DNA of 64,000 nucleotides from Merluccius polli (GCA_030340625.1 JAOPHQ010003130.1:449501-513500); one strand, 5' to 3'; shown: positions 10,298 to 23,410, numbered from the stretch's first letter. Notes: a model not told the origin generated them from the sequence alone. Made by a program: numbers and translations.

Positions 10298-12693
10298 CTC
10301 TGCAGATGTACTCCTTCTGTCAGGGACCACTAATGTATTCCCATTGCTTCCGGGGACTATAGTAGATCCTATACTCATTCTGGGTCCAACTAACATGTAT
10401 CGTTTCTCTCCAGATCTGTACTGGATGCTGTGACACAGAGTCCCGTCATAGTTTGTTTCTGGTAAATACTTGGAGGATATGTCCGTGGTTTTAGAGCACT
10501 GCATTGCAATCAGCACAATAATACTGATAAGAAAAAGAGTTGAAACTGAAGCCAGAGTGATCATTAAATAGAATGTCACGCCACTATCCCCCATGTCAGT
10601 CGCCGCACTTTTCACATCAGAAGCTGCAATGGCCTCTTTGGGCTCCACGAGCTTGACAACCACAGTAGCTGTTGCTGAGAGTGACACGTTCCCATTGTCT
10701 TTGACCAGTATGACCAGTTTATGTTGAGCCTCGTCTGTCTCTGTGAATGAGCGCAGTGTTCTTATCTGTCCAGTATAGCGGTCCAAACCGAAAAGACTGT
10801 GGTCACTCACTTCCTGTAGTGAGAATAACAGCCAGCCGTTGTATCCTATATCAGCATCGTAGGCTCGCACTTTAGTCACCAGGTGGCCTGCAGGAACATT
10901 GCGAGGAACCTCCTCTACTCCTTCAGCAGAACTGTTAGTGCTGACTGGATGTAAGATAACCGGAGGGTTGTCGTTTTGATCCAGAAGAAAAACGTTCACC
11001 GTGACATTGCTGCTATGCGATGGCGTGCCAGAGTCAGAGGCAACAATTTGAAATTTGAATGTTTTTAAAGTCTCAAAGTCAAATGTTTTCAGTGCAGAAA
11101 CCTGTCCGTTATCCGAGTTAACATTGAGGAATGAAGCCATATCGTTAGGACCCCCTCGTCTAAGAATATGATATGTTATGGCTGCGTTTTCATTCAAATC
11201 ATAGTCAGAGGCACTCACTGAGAATATGGACGCTCCTGCTGCATTGTTCTCTACTAGATACAACTCTAGACGGATTATTTAAGAAATATGGACGATTATC
11301 ATTCACATCAGATATCTGAACCCCCAGTGTCTTGGACGTTAACAACGGAGGTTCACCACAGTCTGTAGCTGTTACTGTTATATCATAATGTGACACCACC
11401 TCTCGATCTAGCAAGCCCTTCGTTACAACAGAATATACGTTGTCTTTATAGGTTGGTTTCAGTTCAAAGGGAAGGCCGTTGGTGAGGCTTACAATGATTT
11501 TCCCATTCACACCGGAGTCCTTATCTGACACGCTAATCAGAGAAATACCTGTGCCTGGTTTGGTATCTTCTGGCACTGTATTTGAGAGGGATGTAACTTC
11601 TATAGTTGGTGGATTATCATTAAGGTCTTGTATCTTTATAATGACCCTGCACTCGGCTGATAATGGTGGCGCCCCTTTATCTGAGGCTTGCACATCTATT
11701 TTATAAACTTCTGCTTCCTCAAAGTCCACTCCTCCTTTCACTTTAATTGCTCCGCTTAAAGTATCCAGTTCAAAAATATCATAAACATTTCGGCTCAAGG
11801 TTTTGCCAAAACTATATTCAATCTCACTATTAACCCCTTCATCTTGGTCTGTTGCTGTCACTGATATAACAGCAGATCCAATTGCAACGTTTTCTTGTAT
11901 TGTAACATGGTAGGTATCCTGACTGAACAAAGGGCGGTTATCGTTATTATCAAGGACGATAACGGAAACATTCAGAGTACCAGATCTGCGAGGCTTACCT
12001 CCATCAATTGCTGTTAAAACGAGCATGTGTTTGCTCATTTGCTCTCTGTCTAACGACTTCTTCAAGACTAAGAATGGTATTTTATCGTCATCACTTTGTC
12101 GCACATCTATTTCAAAGTGATCGTTAGACGTTAATGTATATGTGCGAACTGAGTTTATTCCGGCGTCGGGGTCGCGAGCAGCATGTAGTTTATATCGCAT
12201 TCCTGGTGACATATGTTCAGGCTATTTCAAACGTTTGCTCGTTTTCAGGAAAACGGGGGGCGTTATCATTGACGTCTGTAATTTCTATGACTAGATAATG
12301 GATTTCAAGAGGATTTTCAACGACAATCTTTATCTCCTTTAGACAAGCGCTGTCCCCACGACACTGCTCTTCTCTGTCGATTTTCCCATTCACAATCAAG
12401 TCGCCATTGTTCTCATTCAAGCCAAAAAGAGAATCCAAAGAAGCCGACACAATGCGGAAGCGTCGATCAATTAAAGACGCGATGTCAATGCCGAGATCCT
12501 TTGCAATATTCCCAACGACAGATCCATGTTTTACTTCTTCTGGAATCGAGTATCTTAACTGAGCTGAAGCCTGTTCTCGGAAGAACAGCAGTAGGAGGGA
12601 CAAATAGAAAACAGGCCGAACGAAGATATTATTATGTCCAAGTGATTTACTCCCCATGTTTAGATCACAAAACAACGAGCACCTATAACACAA
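10298..12693 (-). pseudogene. A3: class A protocadherin variable exon, two frameshifts, RGDS in the EC1 loop
   Basis: This is the middle copy of the triplication. The likely start is the second ATG (12657). The EC1 disulfide loop reads C-RGDSA-C (residues 111-117 from the first ATG), whereas A2 and A4 have SEDSA and SENSA. Mammalian alpha protocadherins also carry an RGD in EC1, at another position, reported to bind beta-1 integrin. One extra A at 12219 brings a TGA at the end of EC1, and one extra G at 11269 breaks the frame again at the start of EC5. As read, the product would be a signal peptide plus EC1 only (158 codons). The 3' part is normal, with tail and GTAAG donor. Confidence 0.8.
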
Positions 12694-12858
12694 AAAGATT
12701 GCTGCACCAAGCTTTCAGTCTAAAACGCCAGGTCCCACATATTCAAATAAACTGCACCTCGTCCTTTCGAATCGGTTCTGACTCAAACGTCTTCTCTACA
12801 CGGTTCTGAAACAAAAGCCGACGGGAGGAACGGAATCGTGCGACGCCTTCGTGGTGTA

Positions 12859-12875
12859 ACACTGACACCATGAGG
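12859..12875 (-). promoter_or_regulatory. CTCF-like motif, A3 promoter
   Basis: This is identical to the A2 site (CCTCATGGTGTCAGTGT on the sense strand), about 165 bp upstream of the first ATG. Confidence 0.45.
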
Positions 12876-13292
12876 AGAAATTGCTAGAAGAATTCACCCT
12901 TTACAAAAACATATCCTCGGTTCAATCTTGTAGGCCTATCTGATTAAATAGGTATCAAACGAATTAAGAAATCCTACGTTTCTTTATTTTGCAAAACATT
13001 AGCCATGTGCACTGCATTACAAGACACTCATTCACACGCATGCCCACATTATCAATATTTGTATTAGGCTTATAGTAATTTATTTAGTAATTAGTAATAT
13101 AATCATATAGGCCTAATCATTAAAAAGCCTAATATTAGTAATAATTCTATTAATAATTTTGTCAAATATTCTGTAAATATAAATGGGCATTTGAATGCTA
13201 ATTCATTGAATATAATCTTTAATAGACTTGTCTATCAACTTTTCCAAAATCAAAGTATATTACGAAACTGTAGTTTAAAATGATTCACTTAC

Positions 13293-15686
13293 CTCTGCAG
13301 ATGTACTCCTTCTGTCAGGGACCACTAACGTATTTCCATTACTTCCCGGGACTATAGTAGATCCTATACTCATTCTGGGTCCAACTAACATGTAGCGTTT
13401 CTCTCCAGATCTGTACTGGATGCTGTGACACAGAGTCCCGTCATAGTTTGTTTCTGGTAAATACTTGGAGGATATGTCCGTGGTTTTAGAGCACTGCATT
13501 GCAATCAGCACAATAATACTGATAAGAAAAAGAGTAGAAACTGAAGCCAGAGTGATCATTAAATAAAATGTCATGCCACTATCCCCAATGTCAGTCACTG
13601 CACTTTTCACATCAGAAGCTGCAATGGCCTCTTTGGGCTCCACGAGCTTGACAACCACAGTAGCTGTTGCTGACAGTGACACGTTCCCATTGTCTTTGAC
13701 CAGTATGACCAGTTTATGTTGAGCCTCGTCTGTCTCTGTGAATGAGCGCAGGGTTCTTATCTGTCCAGTATAGCGGTCCAAACCAAAGAGACTGTGGTCA
13801 CTCACTTCCTGTAGTGAGAATAACAGCCAGCCGTTGTATCCTATATCAGCATCATATGCTCTCACTTTAGTCACCAGGTGGCCTGCAGGAACATTGCGAG
13901 GAACCTCCTCTGCTCCTTCAGCAGAACCGTTAGTGCTGACCGGATGTAAGATAACCGGAGGGTTGTCATTTTGATCCAGAAGAAAAACATTCACCGTGAC
14001 ATTGCTGCTATGCGATGGTGTTCCAGAGTCAGAGGCAACAATTTGAAATTTGAATGTTTTTAAAGTCTCAAAGTCAAATGTTTTTAGTGCAGAAACCTGT
14101 CCGTTATCCGAGTTAACATTGAGGAATGAAGCCATATCGTTAGGACCCCCTCGTCTGAGAATATGATATGTTATGGCTGCGTTTTCATTCAAATCACGGT
14201 CAGAGGCGCTCACTGAGAATATGGACGCTCCTGCTGCATTGTTTTCTACTAGATACAACTCTAACGGATTATTTAAGAAGTATGGATGATTATCATTCAC
14301 ATCAGATATCTGAACCCCTAGTGTCTTGGACGTTAACAACGGTGGTTCACCACAGTCTGTAGCTGTTACTGTTATATCATAATATGACACCATCTCTCGA
14401 TCTAGCAAGCCCTTCGTTACAACAGAATATACGTTGTCTTTATAGGTTGGTTTCAGTTCAAAGGGAAGGCCGTTGGTGAGGCTTAAAATGATTTTCCCAT
14501 TCACACCGGAGTCCTTATCTGACACGCTAATCAGAGAAATACCTGTGCCCGGTTTGGTATCTTCTGGCACTGTATTTGAGAGGGATGTAACTTCTATTGT
14601 TGGTGGATTATCATTAAGGTCTTGTATTTTTATAATGATCCTGCACTCGGCTGATAATGGTGGCGTCCCTTTATCCAAGGCTTGCACATCTATCTTATAA
14701 ACCACAGCTTTTTCAAAATCCACATCGCCTTTCACTTTAATTTCTCCACTTAAATTATCCAGTTCAAAAATATCATAAACGTTTCGGCTCAATGTTTTGC
14801 CAAAACTATATTCAATCTCACCATTAACCCCTTCATCTTGGTCTATTGCTGTCACTGATATAACAGCAAATCCAATTGCAACGTTTTCTTGTATTGTAAC
14901 ATGGTAGGTATCCTGACTGAACACAGGGCGGTTATCATTAATATCAAGGACGATAACGGAAACATTCAGAGTACCAGATCTGCGAGGCTTACCTCCATCA
15001 ATTGCTGTTAAAACGAGCATGTGTTCGCTCATTTGCTCTCTGTCTAACGACTTCTTCAAAACTAAGAATGGTATTTTATCGTCATCACTTTGCCGCACAT
15101 CTATTTCAAAGTGATCGTTAGACGTTAATGTATATGTGCGAACTGAGTTTATTCCGGCGTCGGGGTCGCGAGCAGCATGTAGTTTAGATCTCATTCCTGG
15201 TGACGTATGTTCGGCTATTTCAAACGTTTGCTCATTTTCAGGAAAACGGGGGGCGTTATCATTGACGTCCGTGATTTCTACAACTAAATAGTGAATTTCA
15301 AGAGGGTTTTCCACGACAATCTTTATCTCCATTAGACAAGCGCTGTTCTCGCTGCACAGCTCTTCTCTATCGATGTTCCCATTCACAATCAAGTCGCCAT
15401 TGTTCTCATTCACGCCAAAAAGAGAATCCATAGAAGCCGACACAATTCTGAAGCGTCGATCAATTAAAGACGCGATGTCAATGCCGAGATCCTTTGCAAT
15501 ATTCCCAACGACAGAACCATGTTTTACTTCTTCTGGAATCGAGTATCTTAACTGAGCTGAAGCCTGTTCTCGGAAGAACAGCAGTAGGAGGGACAAACAG
15601 AAAACAGGCCGAACGAAGATATTATTATGTCCAAGTGATTTACTCCCCATGTTTAGATCACAAAACAACGAGCACCTATAACACAC
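13293..15686 (-). CDS. A4: intact class A (alpha-like) protocadherin variable exon
   Basis: The exon has 798 uninterrupted codons ending RRSTSAE at a GTAAG donor in phase 0. Domains: signal peptide to about residue 44 (the start may be the second ATG, 15650), EC1 to the DVNDN near 140, EC2 to about 252, EC3 to about 360, EC4 to about 463, EC5 to about 573, EC6 to about 685, then a membrane helix near 695-720 and a tail with SKTTDISSKYLPETNYDG. The EC1 loop is C-SENSA-C. Clustered protocadherins pair through EC1-EC4 between cells and through EC5-EC6 within a cell. The alpha assignment rests on alpha-type EC1 and EC6 motifs (GYNGWL, ETDEAQHKLVILVKDNG). It is the only unbroken copy of the triplication. 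Confidence 0.92.
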
Positions 15687-15852
15687 AAAGATTGCCGCAC
15701 CAAGCTTTCAGTCTAAAACGCCAGGTCCCTACATATTAAAATAAACTGCACCTCGTCCTTTCGAATCGGTTCTGACTCAATCGTCTCCTCTACACGGTTC
15801 TGAAACAAAAGCCGACGGGAGGAACGGAATCGTGCGACGCCGTCGTGGTGTA

Positions 15853-15869
15853 ACACTGACACCATGAGG
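15853..15869 (-). promoter_or_regulatory. CTCF-like motif, A4 promoter
   Basis: The same motif as in A2 and A3 lies about 167 bp upstream of the first ATG. Confidence 0.45.
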
Positions 15870-16223
15870 GGAAATTGTTAGAAGAATTCACCCTTTACAT
15901 AAACATATCCTCGGTTCAATCTTGTAGGCCTATTTGATTAAATAGGTATCAAACAAATTAAGAAATCCAACGTTTCTTCCTTTTGGAACCCATTTGCCAT
16001 GTGCACTGCATTAGGCATATATTAATTAGTAATTAGTAATAAGTAAAATAACATGCCTAATCATTAGTCGGCCTTATATTTATGATTAATAATTTAATCA
16101 AATAGACTGTACGAATACTTGGACATGGCTGGTTAATTAAATAAAATCTCTTATAGACTTGTCTATCAAATTTTCCAAAATCACGATGCATTACAAAACT
16201 GTAGTTTAAAATGATTCCCTTAC

Positions 16224-18558
16224 CTCTGCAGATGTACTCCTCCTGTCGGGGACCACTAGAGTGTTTCCATTACTTCCCGGGACTATAGTCGATCCTATAC
16301 TCATTCTGGGTCCAACTAACATGTAGCGTTTCTCTCCCGATCTGTACTGGATGCTGTGACACAGAGTCCCGTCATAGTTTGTTTCTTGTAAATACTTGGC
16401 GGCAGCAAGTTCTCTTGGTTTGGAGCACTGCATTACAACCAACACTATGATGCTGGCGATGAAGAGAGCTGAGACAGAGCCTAACGTTATCATCAAATAA
16501 AAAGTGACATTGCTGTCGTCGTCTGCCTTTGAAACACTTTTGACATCGGAGGCTGCAAAGGCCTCTTTGGGCTCCACGAGCTTGACAACCTACAGTAGCT
16601 GTTGCTGAGAGTGACACGTTCCCATTGTCTTTTACCAGTATGACCAGTTTATGTTGAGCCTCGTCTGTCTCTGTGAATGAGCGCAGTGTTCTTATCTGTC
16701 CAGTATAGCGGTCCAAACCAAAGAGACTGTGGTCACTCACTTCCTGTAGTGAGAATAACAGCCAGCCGTTGTATCCTATGTCAGCATCGTAGGCTCTCAC
16801 TTTAGTCACCAGATATCCGGCGTTAACATTGCGTGGAATCTCTTCCACACCCTCGGCGGTGCCATTATTGTTAACTGGATGCAAGATAACCGGAGGGTTG
16901 TCGTTCTGATCCAGAATAAACACGTTGACTGTGACGTTGCTGCTTAGTGGAGGACTTCCAGAGTCTAGGGCCACAACTTGGAACTGAAATGTTTTCAGTG
17001 TTTCAAAGTCAAAGCTTTTCAGCGCAGAAATGTGGCCATTATCCGAATTAATATTTAGGAACGATGACATGTCATTCTTACTCCCGTCCCCTCTAACTGT
17101 TTGGTAGATTATCGCAGCGTTTTCATTTAAGTCTTTATCGAAAGCACTCACTAAAAATATAGATGCACCGGCAGCGTTATTTTCCATTAAATATAACTCG
17201 AGAGGATTTTGGGGAAACTCGGGGCTGTTGTCGTTCACGTCAGAAATGTGAACGCTCAACGTTTTAAAAGTTGATAGAGGAGGCTGGCCACAGTCGGTAG
17301 CTGTTAATGTGACGTCGTAATGTGACATCGTTTCTCTGTCCAACTTTTGTTTGACAACTAATGAATACATGTTTTCCTTGTATGACGATTTTAACTCAAA
17401 CGGTACATTTTCTGTTATACTACATATAACTTTGCCATTCAGTCCAGAATCAATATCAGTAACACTAACAAGGACAACTACTGTCCCTTGTTTTGAATCT
17501 TCCGGCACGCTGTCGGAAATGGACGTCACTTCTATCGCTGGTTTATTGTCGTTAACGTCTTGTATTTTTATTATAACTCTACAATCCGTTGTCATTTGAG
17601 GCTGGCCTTTGTCAGAGGCTTGGACGTCTATTTTATAGACATCCATTATCTCATAGTCAATATGCCCTTTGACCCGAATTTCTCCAGTTATTTTATCTAA
17701 GGAAAAAAGTTCTAATATCTTTGAGTTACTGTCACTTCCAAAGGCATACTCGACCTGCCCGTTCGCCCCCTCGTCTAAATCATTTGCCAGTACCTGTATT
17801 ACAACAGTAGCAATGTCAACATTTTCTCGTAACATAACTGAATAAACCTCTTGAGAAAATATCGGTCTATTGTCATTGATATCAAGAACCAGTATGGTAA
17901 CATTCAGATTAGCAGATTTGTGCGGTTTTCCACCGTCTACAGCTGTAAGTACCAGACTGTAATTCGTTTTCTGCTCCCTGTCCAATTGCCGCTGCAAGAC
18001 TAAAAACGGAATTTTATCTTCTCCCCTTTCTCTAATTTCGAGTTGAAAATGATCGTTCTGACTCAGTAAATACCGTTGCACCGAATTTATTCCGACATCT
18101 GGATCGTGGGCACCTGCCAGTTGAAATCTTGCTCCCTGTAGAGTGCTTTCTGCGATCTCAATCACCTTTTCTTTCTCTGAAAATATGGGCGCGTTGTCAT
18201 TTCTATCTGTAACTTCTACGCTTATGTAGTGAATTTCAAGTGGATTTTCCAAGACAATTTTGAGCTCCACTAAGCACGCACCACTGTGGTCGCATATGTC
18301 TTCTCGGTCGACATTCTTAGTAACGAATACAGCACCATTGTTCTGGTTCACCTCAAATAGGGAATCCTTAGGTCCAGCCACGATGCGGAAACGCCTTTCA
18401 GTCAAAGTAGTCGGATCAAGTCCTAAATCCTTGGCAACATTCCCAATAACAGATCCCACTTTAATCTCTTCTGGCGTAGAGTATCTTATTTGAGCTGAAA
18501 CCAGCTCACCGAAAAATATCAGAACAGCGAAAATCTGAGCGCCTGACAAAGGAACCAT
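16224..18558 (-). CDS. A5: class A protocadherin variable exon, frameshifted before the membrane helix
   Basis: It starts MVPLSGAQ with a short signal peptide ending LVSA before QIRYS. EC1 to EC6 are intact, with EC1 loop C-DHSGA-C. An extra T at 16591 changes ATVVVKLVEP to ATVGCQARGA, after which a shifted frame stays open to 16372 (728 codons in all). The product would be a complete ectodomain followed by about 70 unrelated residues rich in Cys and Arg, with no normal membrane helix. The normal frame resumes after the insertion, with SKPRELAAAKYLQETNYDG, the tail and the GTAAG donor intact. The same T occurs at the same position in A7. Confidence 0.8.
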
Positions 18559-18788
18559 TTTGCAGCTATATTCCCTTCGAGGTGGCGGTCAAATCCATTC
18601 AACCATTGATGATACAATCATCGAAAATCACATCATTCTGCACGTACTCCACAAAACATGATAAAAAGGTTACGGTATAAAAACTCGAATTGACGCATCG
18701 CTTGCTTGGTCGTCCTCCAACACAAGAATAGTAATGAGCTTTGCTAAAGGCAGAGCCCATCCCACAGCCCGACAGACCAAATAATGTT

Positions 18789-18805
18789 ACACTGACACCT
18801 TGTGG
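18789..18805 (-). promoter_or_regulatory. CTCF-like motif, A5 promoter
   Basis: The sense strand reads CCACAAGGTGTCAGTGT, a good CTCF core match with about two mismatches over the central twelve bases, about 240 bp upstream of the ATG. Confidence 0.55.
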
Positions 18806-18887
18806 ACCAGTACATGGGTAGCACAACTCACAAAACGAATGCTTTTCAAGAATATTATGTCGGCCTTTGGAAAAAAACAGTACAACA

Positions 18888-18908
18888 GTCAGCACCATGG
18901 ACAGCGAA
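18888..18908 (+). promoter_or_regulatory. RE1/NRSE-like site, A5 promoter
   Basis: TCAGCACCATGGACAGCG is an almost complete RE1 core, with 17 of 21 positions matching by eye. It lies about 340 bp upstream of the ATG. It is the best REST-type site in the window. Confidence 0.6.
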
Positions 18909-18983
18909 CACCAACAACGGCAACGTATCGCCAAACGACTTCGGTAACACTTGATAGTCCACAGCTGAATATCAATTGAGGAT

Positions 18984-19856
18984 CAGGGGCCTCATTTATA
19001 AAACTCTGCGTGAAACCCTCCGTAGAACATTGCGTACGCCCAAACCTCAGAATGTGCGTACGCACAAAAACATTCCGATTTATAAAACCTTGCTGCGCAC
19101 ACCTGTACGCACTCTTCTCGTTATAAATACCAACGTGCGTCTAATTTGGCGTGCGTGCACGAGCGCTCTGCTCCTCCCAAGTCCATCCCTTAATAGTCCT
19201 TAAAAGGTCAATGCTAATTAATCACTTAATATTTATAAGTAGGAAGGAGCCTTTTCTGACCAATCATTAGACGGAAAAATGGATGCACCTTTTAAAAAGA
19301 AAGCGCGTTTTTCGGATTCGGAGATCGAAGTGCTTCTAAATTAAGTAGACCAACGCAAGTCTATTTTGTGGCTTATTTATCAAGCTCATTATTTAAATGT
19401 TTAAGTGATACAGTTGGTCTGGCCGAGGATTGTGATTTGAAAGGGCTGTAGTGTGTTGAACATAATTTTGCTTTAATTCAATATATTTCATAATGGGTGC
19501 TTTTCATAAAATAAATATATAAATGAATAAATAACTCATATGTGGTGCGCAATGTGCGTTGGGTCCGCAATGAGCTCCGGGGGTTACAGCATCTTCTTCT
19601 TTTGGCGTTATTGGCGGTTTGCAAACACATAGTGCATTACCGCCACCTTCTTCCTGTGGTCGTCTCCGGAGTTCACTGTTTGAAAAACTTTGCGGGAGCT
19701 TTACTCCAGGGTGAAAGGATGCGTAGAACTGCGCACTCTTTTCCGCAAGGTTTTTTCTATAAATCACGACGTTGGCGGTGAAAGATGCGTACGCACATTT
19801 CATCCCTGTTTCCGCAACATTTTCGTGCGCAGAGACCTTTATAAATGAGGCCCCTG
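18984..19856. mobile_element. Harbinger-like non-autonomous DNA transposon
   Basis: Perfect inverted ends CAGGGGCCTCATTTATAAA bound about 870 bp. Inside, on the plus strand from 19279, is the start of a reading frame, MDAPFKKKARFSDSEIEVLL, resembling the N-terminus of the Myb/SANT-like protein carried by Harbinger-type elements. The frame hits a TAA after 21 codons, where the next bases would continue the same kind of domain. The element is a decayed or internally deleted copy. No clear target duplication was found. It lies between A6 and A5, upstream of the A5 promoter. Confidence 0.6.
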
Positions 19857-20229
19857 GGGAGGGTAGACAGCTGTCTTCTCTGACACACATGGAGTCATTA
19901 GCCCATGTTCACCCTTCACCTGCATGTGAAGTGCTTCACTGGCAGCTCATACTGGTTCACAATATCCCCAGATCCTACCCAGTTCACACAGAACCCAAGT
20001 CTCTGGTGGTGATGTGGCAGTTATAAATGCTTATTCACTTAAAAACAAATAGTGTACTATTCATTGTTCACCACCCGATGAAATCTGAAGGGAGACTATG
20101 ATTCTGTATATGTCTGTTTGTTCGTCACACTGCAGCATTATGTGTCTGCCACAAGGTGTAAAACCGTGGTGTTGCCACTGACTGACCTAAGAGCGGCAAT
20201 GCATCATTGGTGAGGGACAATACGTTTAC

Positions 20230-20680
20230 TATTTGCTTGTTGAAAAATAGCTTGATAATAATTACTTTTGTGTGCTTTTAATAGGCTAACTTATAAGTAA
20301 TTAATGATACATCAACAAATTACATACTGACATTTACTAATGATTTGTTAATCATTTGTTCATGATTAACCAATGTGTATAGAGATACCGATACTATATA
20401 CATACAACTGTGAAATATAAAATGTTTGAATGACTTACAAGTAATTATTATACATCAACTAATTAACTTATTAATAATTTAGTAATGATTTGTTTATGTT
20501 CATTTCATGAGTTACTGAATGTGTAGATGACTTACTGCACATTTGTGATATGTTAGCAAAGCATTTATTAATCATATACAAATGTATATTCATGTTTTGT
20601 TAATGATTAGTTCATCATTAGCTAAAGGCTTATAAATGACTTATGAGTAAACGTTATTATAAAGTGTTACCAAGACAGGT
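20230..20680. repeat. AT-rich degenerate repeat, unclassified
   Basis: This stretch has many near-copies of TTAATCATTTGTTAATGATT-like words and ends with TTATTATAAAGTGTTACC, a pattern common in teleost AT-rich interspersed repeats. Boundaries and family are uncertain. No gene is visible in 19857-21031. Confidence 0.45.
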
Positions 20681-20845
20681 AACATGATAAAACATGTTGC
20701 TTATATAACGGAATTCAATTACTAGTCAGATAACACAAAATTGAATATATTTGGATATCTTCTTGATCACTTTATTGAGTGTCAACCTACACAATGTTAA
20801 CATTTCAAGTGAGTGTCAACTGACGCTAAACTTAGACAATCTTAA

Positions 20846-20900
20846 TACTCAATTGATACTAAATTGATACTCAACTGATACTTAATTGATACTCAATTCA
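20846..20900. repeat. 11-bp tandem repeat, five copies
   Basis: Five consecutive copies of TACTCAATTGA occur with one or two changes each, just downstream of the A6 exon end. Confidence 0.8.
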
Positions 20901-21031
20901 TATATCAACTGTGGACTATCAGGTAAAATGTTAACACGACTTCAATTAAGGTCCATTACAAAACCATGCAGCGTTATACATAAGTTAATGTATGGAAAAA
21001 ACATATAAGCAACAATCAGATTATCGCTTAC

Positions 21032-23410
21032 CTCATTAGATGCGTGTCGCCCGTCGGAAACCACTAGCGTATTTCCATTACTTCCTGGAACAATAGTAGA
21101 TCCTATACTCATTCTGGGTCCAACTAACATGTAGCGTTTCTCTCCCGATCTGTACTGGATGCTGTGACACAGAGTCCCGTCATAGTTTGTTTCTGGTAAA
21201 TACTTGGAGGATATGTCCGTGGTTTTAGAGCACTGCATTGCAATAAGCACAATGATGCTGACGAGAAAAAGGGTTGAAACTGTTCCTAAAGTTATCATCA
21301 AATAGAAGGTTACATTGGTGTCATTATCATTATTTGTTACACTTTTCACATCAGAAGCTGCAATGGCCTCTTTGGGCTCCACGAGCTTGACAACCACAGT
21401 AGCTGTTGCTGAGAGTGACACGTTCCCATTGTCTTTGACCAGTATGACCAGTTTATGTTGAGCCTCGTCTGTCTCTGTGAATGAGCGCAGTGTTCTTATC
21501 TGTCCAGTATAGCGGTCCAAACCAAAGAGACTGTGGTCACTCACTTCCTGTAGTGAGAATAACAGCCAGCCGTTGTATCCTATATCAGCATCGTAGGCTC
21601 TCACTTTAGTCACCAGGTGGCCTGCAGGAACATTGCGAGGAACCTCTTCAACACCTTCGGCTGATCCATTTGTGCTGAGTGGATATAAGATAACGGGAGG
21701 GTTGTCGTTCTGATCCAGAAAAAACACGTTAACCGTAACTTGGCTACTGAGGGATGGCGTCCCAGAGTCCGCAGCGACAACTTGGAACTGAAATGTTTTT
21801 AACGTCTCGAAGTCAAAACTTTTGAGGGCAGAAATGTGACCATTGTCCGAATTGACGTTCAAAAATGATGTCATATCGTCCCGATTTCGTTCTCCTCTAA
21901 CAATACGATATGATATTGCAGCATTTTCGTTTAAGTCCTTATCGAAAGCGCTTACGAAGAAAATAGAGCTGCCGACGACATTGTTTTCAAACAGGTAAAC
22001 ATCCACTGGATCGTGTGGGAATTCTGGACTATTATCGTTTACATCTGACAGCTGAATATGTAACGTTTTGAATGTGGACAGGGCCGGTTGGCCACAGTCA
22101 GTCGCTGTTATTGTGATCTCATAATCTGAAACGGATTCTCTGTCCAGGCGATGTTTTGTAACTAACGAGTACATATTATCTTGAAATGATGGTTTTAACT
22201 CGAATGGCACATTTTCTGATAGACTGCATACAACTCTGCCGTTATTTCCTGCGTCTTTATCGGTAATACTAATTAAAGAAACAACTGCGCCAGGTTTTGA
22301 ATCCTCTGAGACTATACCGGACAGGGATGTTACCTCTATATCTGGTTTGTTATCGTTAACATCCAGTACTTTGATGATAACTCTGCAGTCCGTACTCATT
22401 GGTGGCTGTCCTTTATCCGAGGCATGGACATCTAATTTGTACACATCGGCATTCTCAAAATCAACATGGCCGGTTATACGAATTTCTCCTGTTAATCTGT
22501 CTAATTCAAATGTTTCATACATTCGGGAGTCAAGTTCACTTCCAAACAAATATTGAACATCTCCATTTGCACCCGCGTCTTCGTCGGTTGCATTAACCTT
22601 TAAAACAATTGTTCCAAACTCAACATTTTCAGGTATGGTGGCAGAGTACACCTCTTGGCTGAATACGGGAGGGTTGTCATTTGAATCAAGCACTGTGACT
22701 GTGATGTTCAGCGTTCCTGATTTTGGACGAACCCCACCATCAATAGCGGTGAGAACCAATTTGTGCACGGACTGTTTTTCCCTATCCAAAGCCTTTTGCA
22801 AAACTAAAAACGGTATCTTGTCGTCTCCTCTTTCTCGTATTTGCAAATTAAAATGTTCGTTCTGGTTTAATTTATATGCGTGCACGGTGTTTGAGCCGAC
22901 GTCTGGATCTCGAGCCGTTGGTAACTGGAAACGCTTACCGGGGACGGTAGACTCGTATATTTCCAATAATTTTTCCTCTTCCTGGAATCTGGGCGAATTA
23001 TCATTTATATCCATAATATCGACACCAACGTAATGTATTTCCAAAGGGTTCTCAACCATCATCTTTAGGTTAATCGAACAAACAGCATTGCTATTACAAA
23101 GCTCCTCTCTGTCGACATGTTTATGAACGTACAGGATGCCATTATCCTGGTTGATGTTAAAAAGAGCGTCATTCGATCCCGAAACTATCCTAAACCGTCG
23201 GTCCTTAAGTACGCCGATTTCAAGTCCTAAATCTTTAGCAACATTTCCAACAACAGAGCCCACTTTTACCTCCTCTGCGATTGAATATTTGATTTGAGCC
23301 GAAACGTGTTCCGTGCTGCACCACACCAGCAAAGAAAAGCGCCAGACAAACGACCAATATTCCATTGTCCTTCTTTGTCTACCAGGTCTCACGGTCACAA
23401 CAAGTCTCAA
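21032..23410 (-). CDS. A6: intact class A (alpha-like) protocadherin variable exon
   Basis: The exon has 793 uninterrupted codons ending GRHASNE at a GTAAG donor. The signal peptide ends HVSA before QIKYS. The ATG 15 codons in (23365, MEYWSFVWRF) gives a more usual signal peptide length. EC1 to EC6 are complete, with the EC1 loop C-NSNAV-C and DxNDN linkers between repeats. EC2 has an RGD in RERGDDK near residue 194, where A5 has RGE. The juxtamembrane part (TNNDNDTNVTFYL) is specific to this exon, but EC6 and the tail (SKTTDISSKYLPETNYDG) are shared with A2-A4. Expected role: neuronal surface homophilic adhesion after splicing to constant exons outside the window. Confidence 0.92.

Larger units (their letters stand above)
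7302..16200 (-). repeat. Tandem triplication of about 2995-bp exon-plus-promoter units (A2, A3, A4)
   Basis: The starts of A2, A3 and A4 lie at 9697, 12693 and 15686, giving steps of 2996 and 2993 bp. Both exons and the roughly 590 bp upstream of each are nearly identical, including AT-rich stretches with TAGGCTTATAGTAATTT and the promoter motif ACACTGACACCATGAGG. Homology of the flank continues up to the 3' end of the next exon upstream (A5). Unequal crossing-over between conserved exon 3' ends would produce this. Confidence 0.85.
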
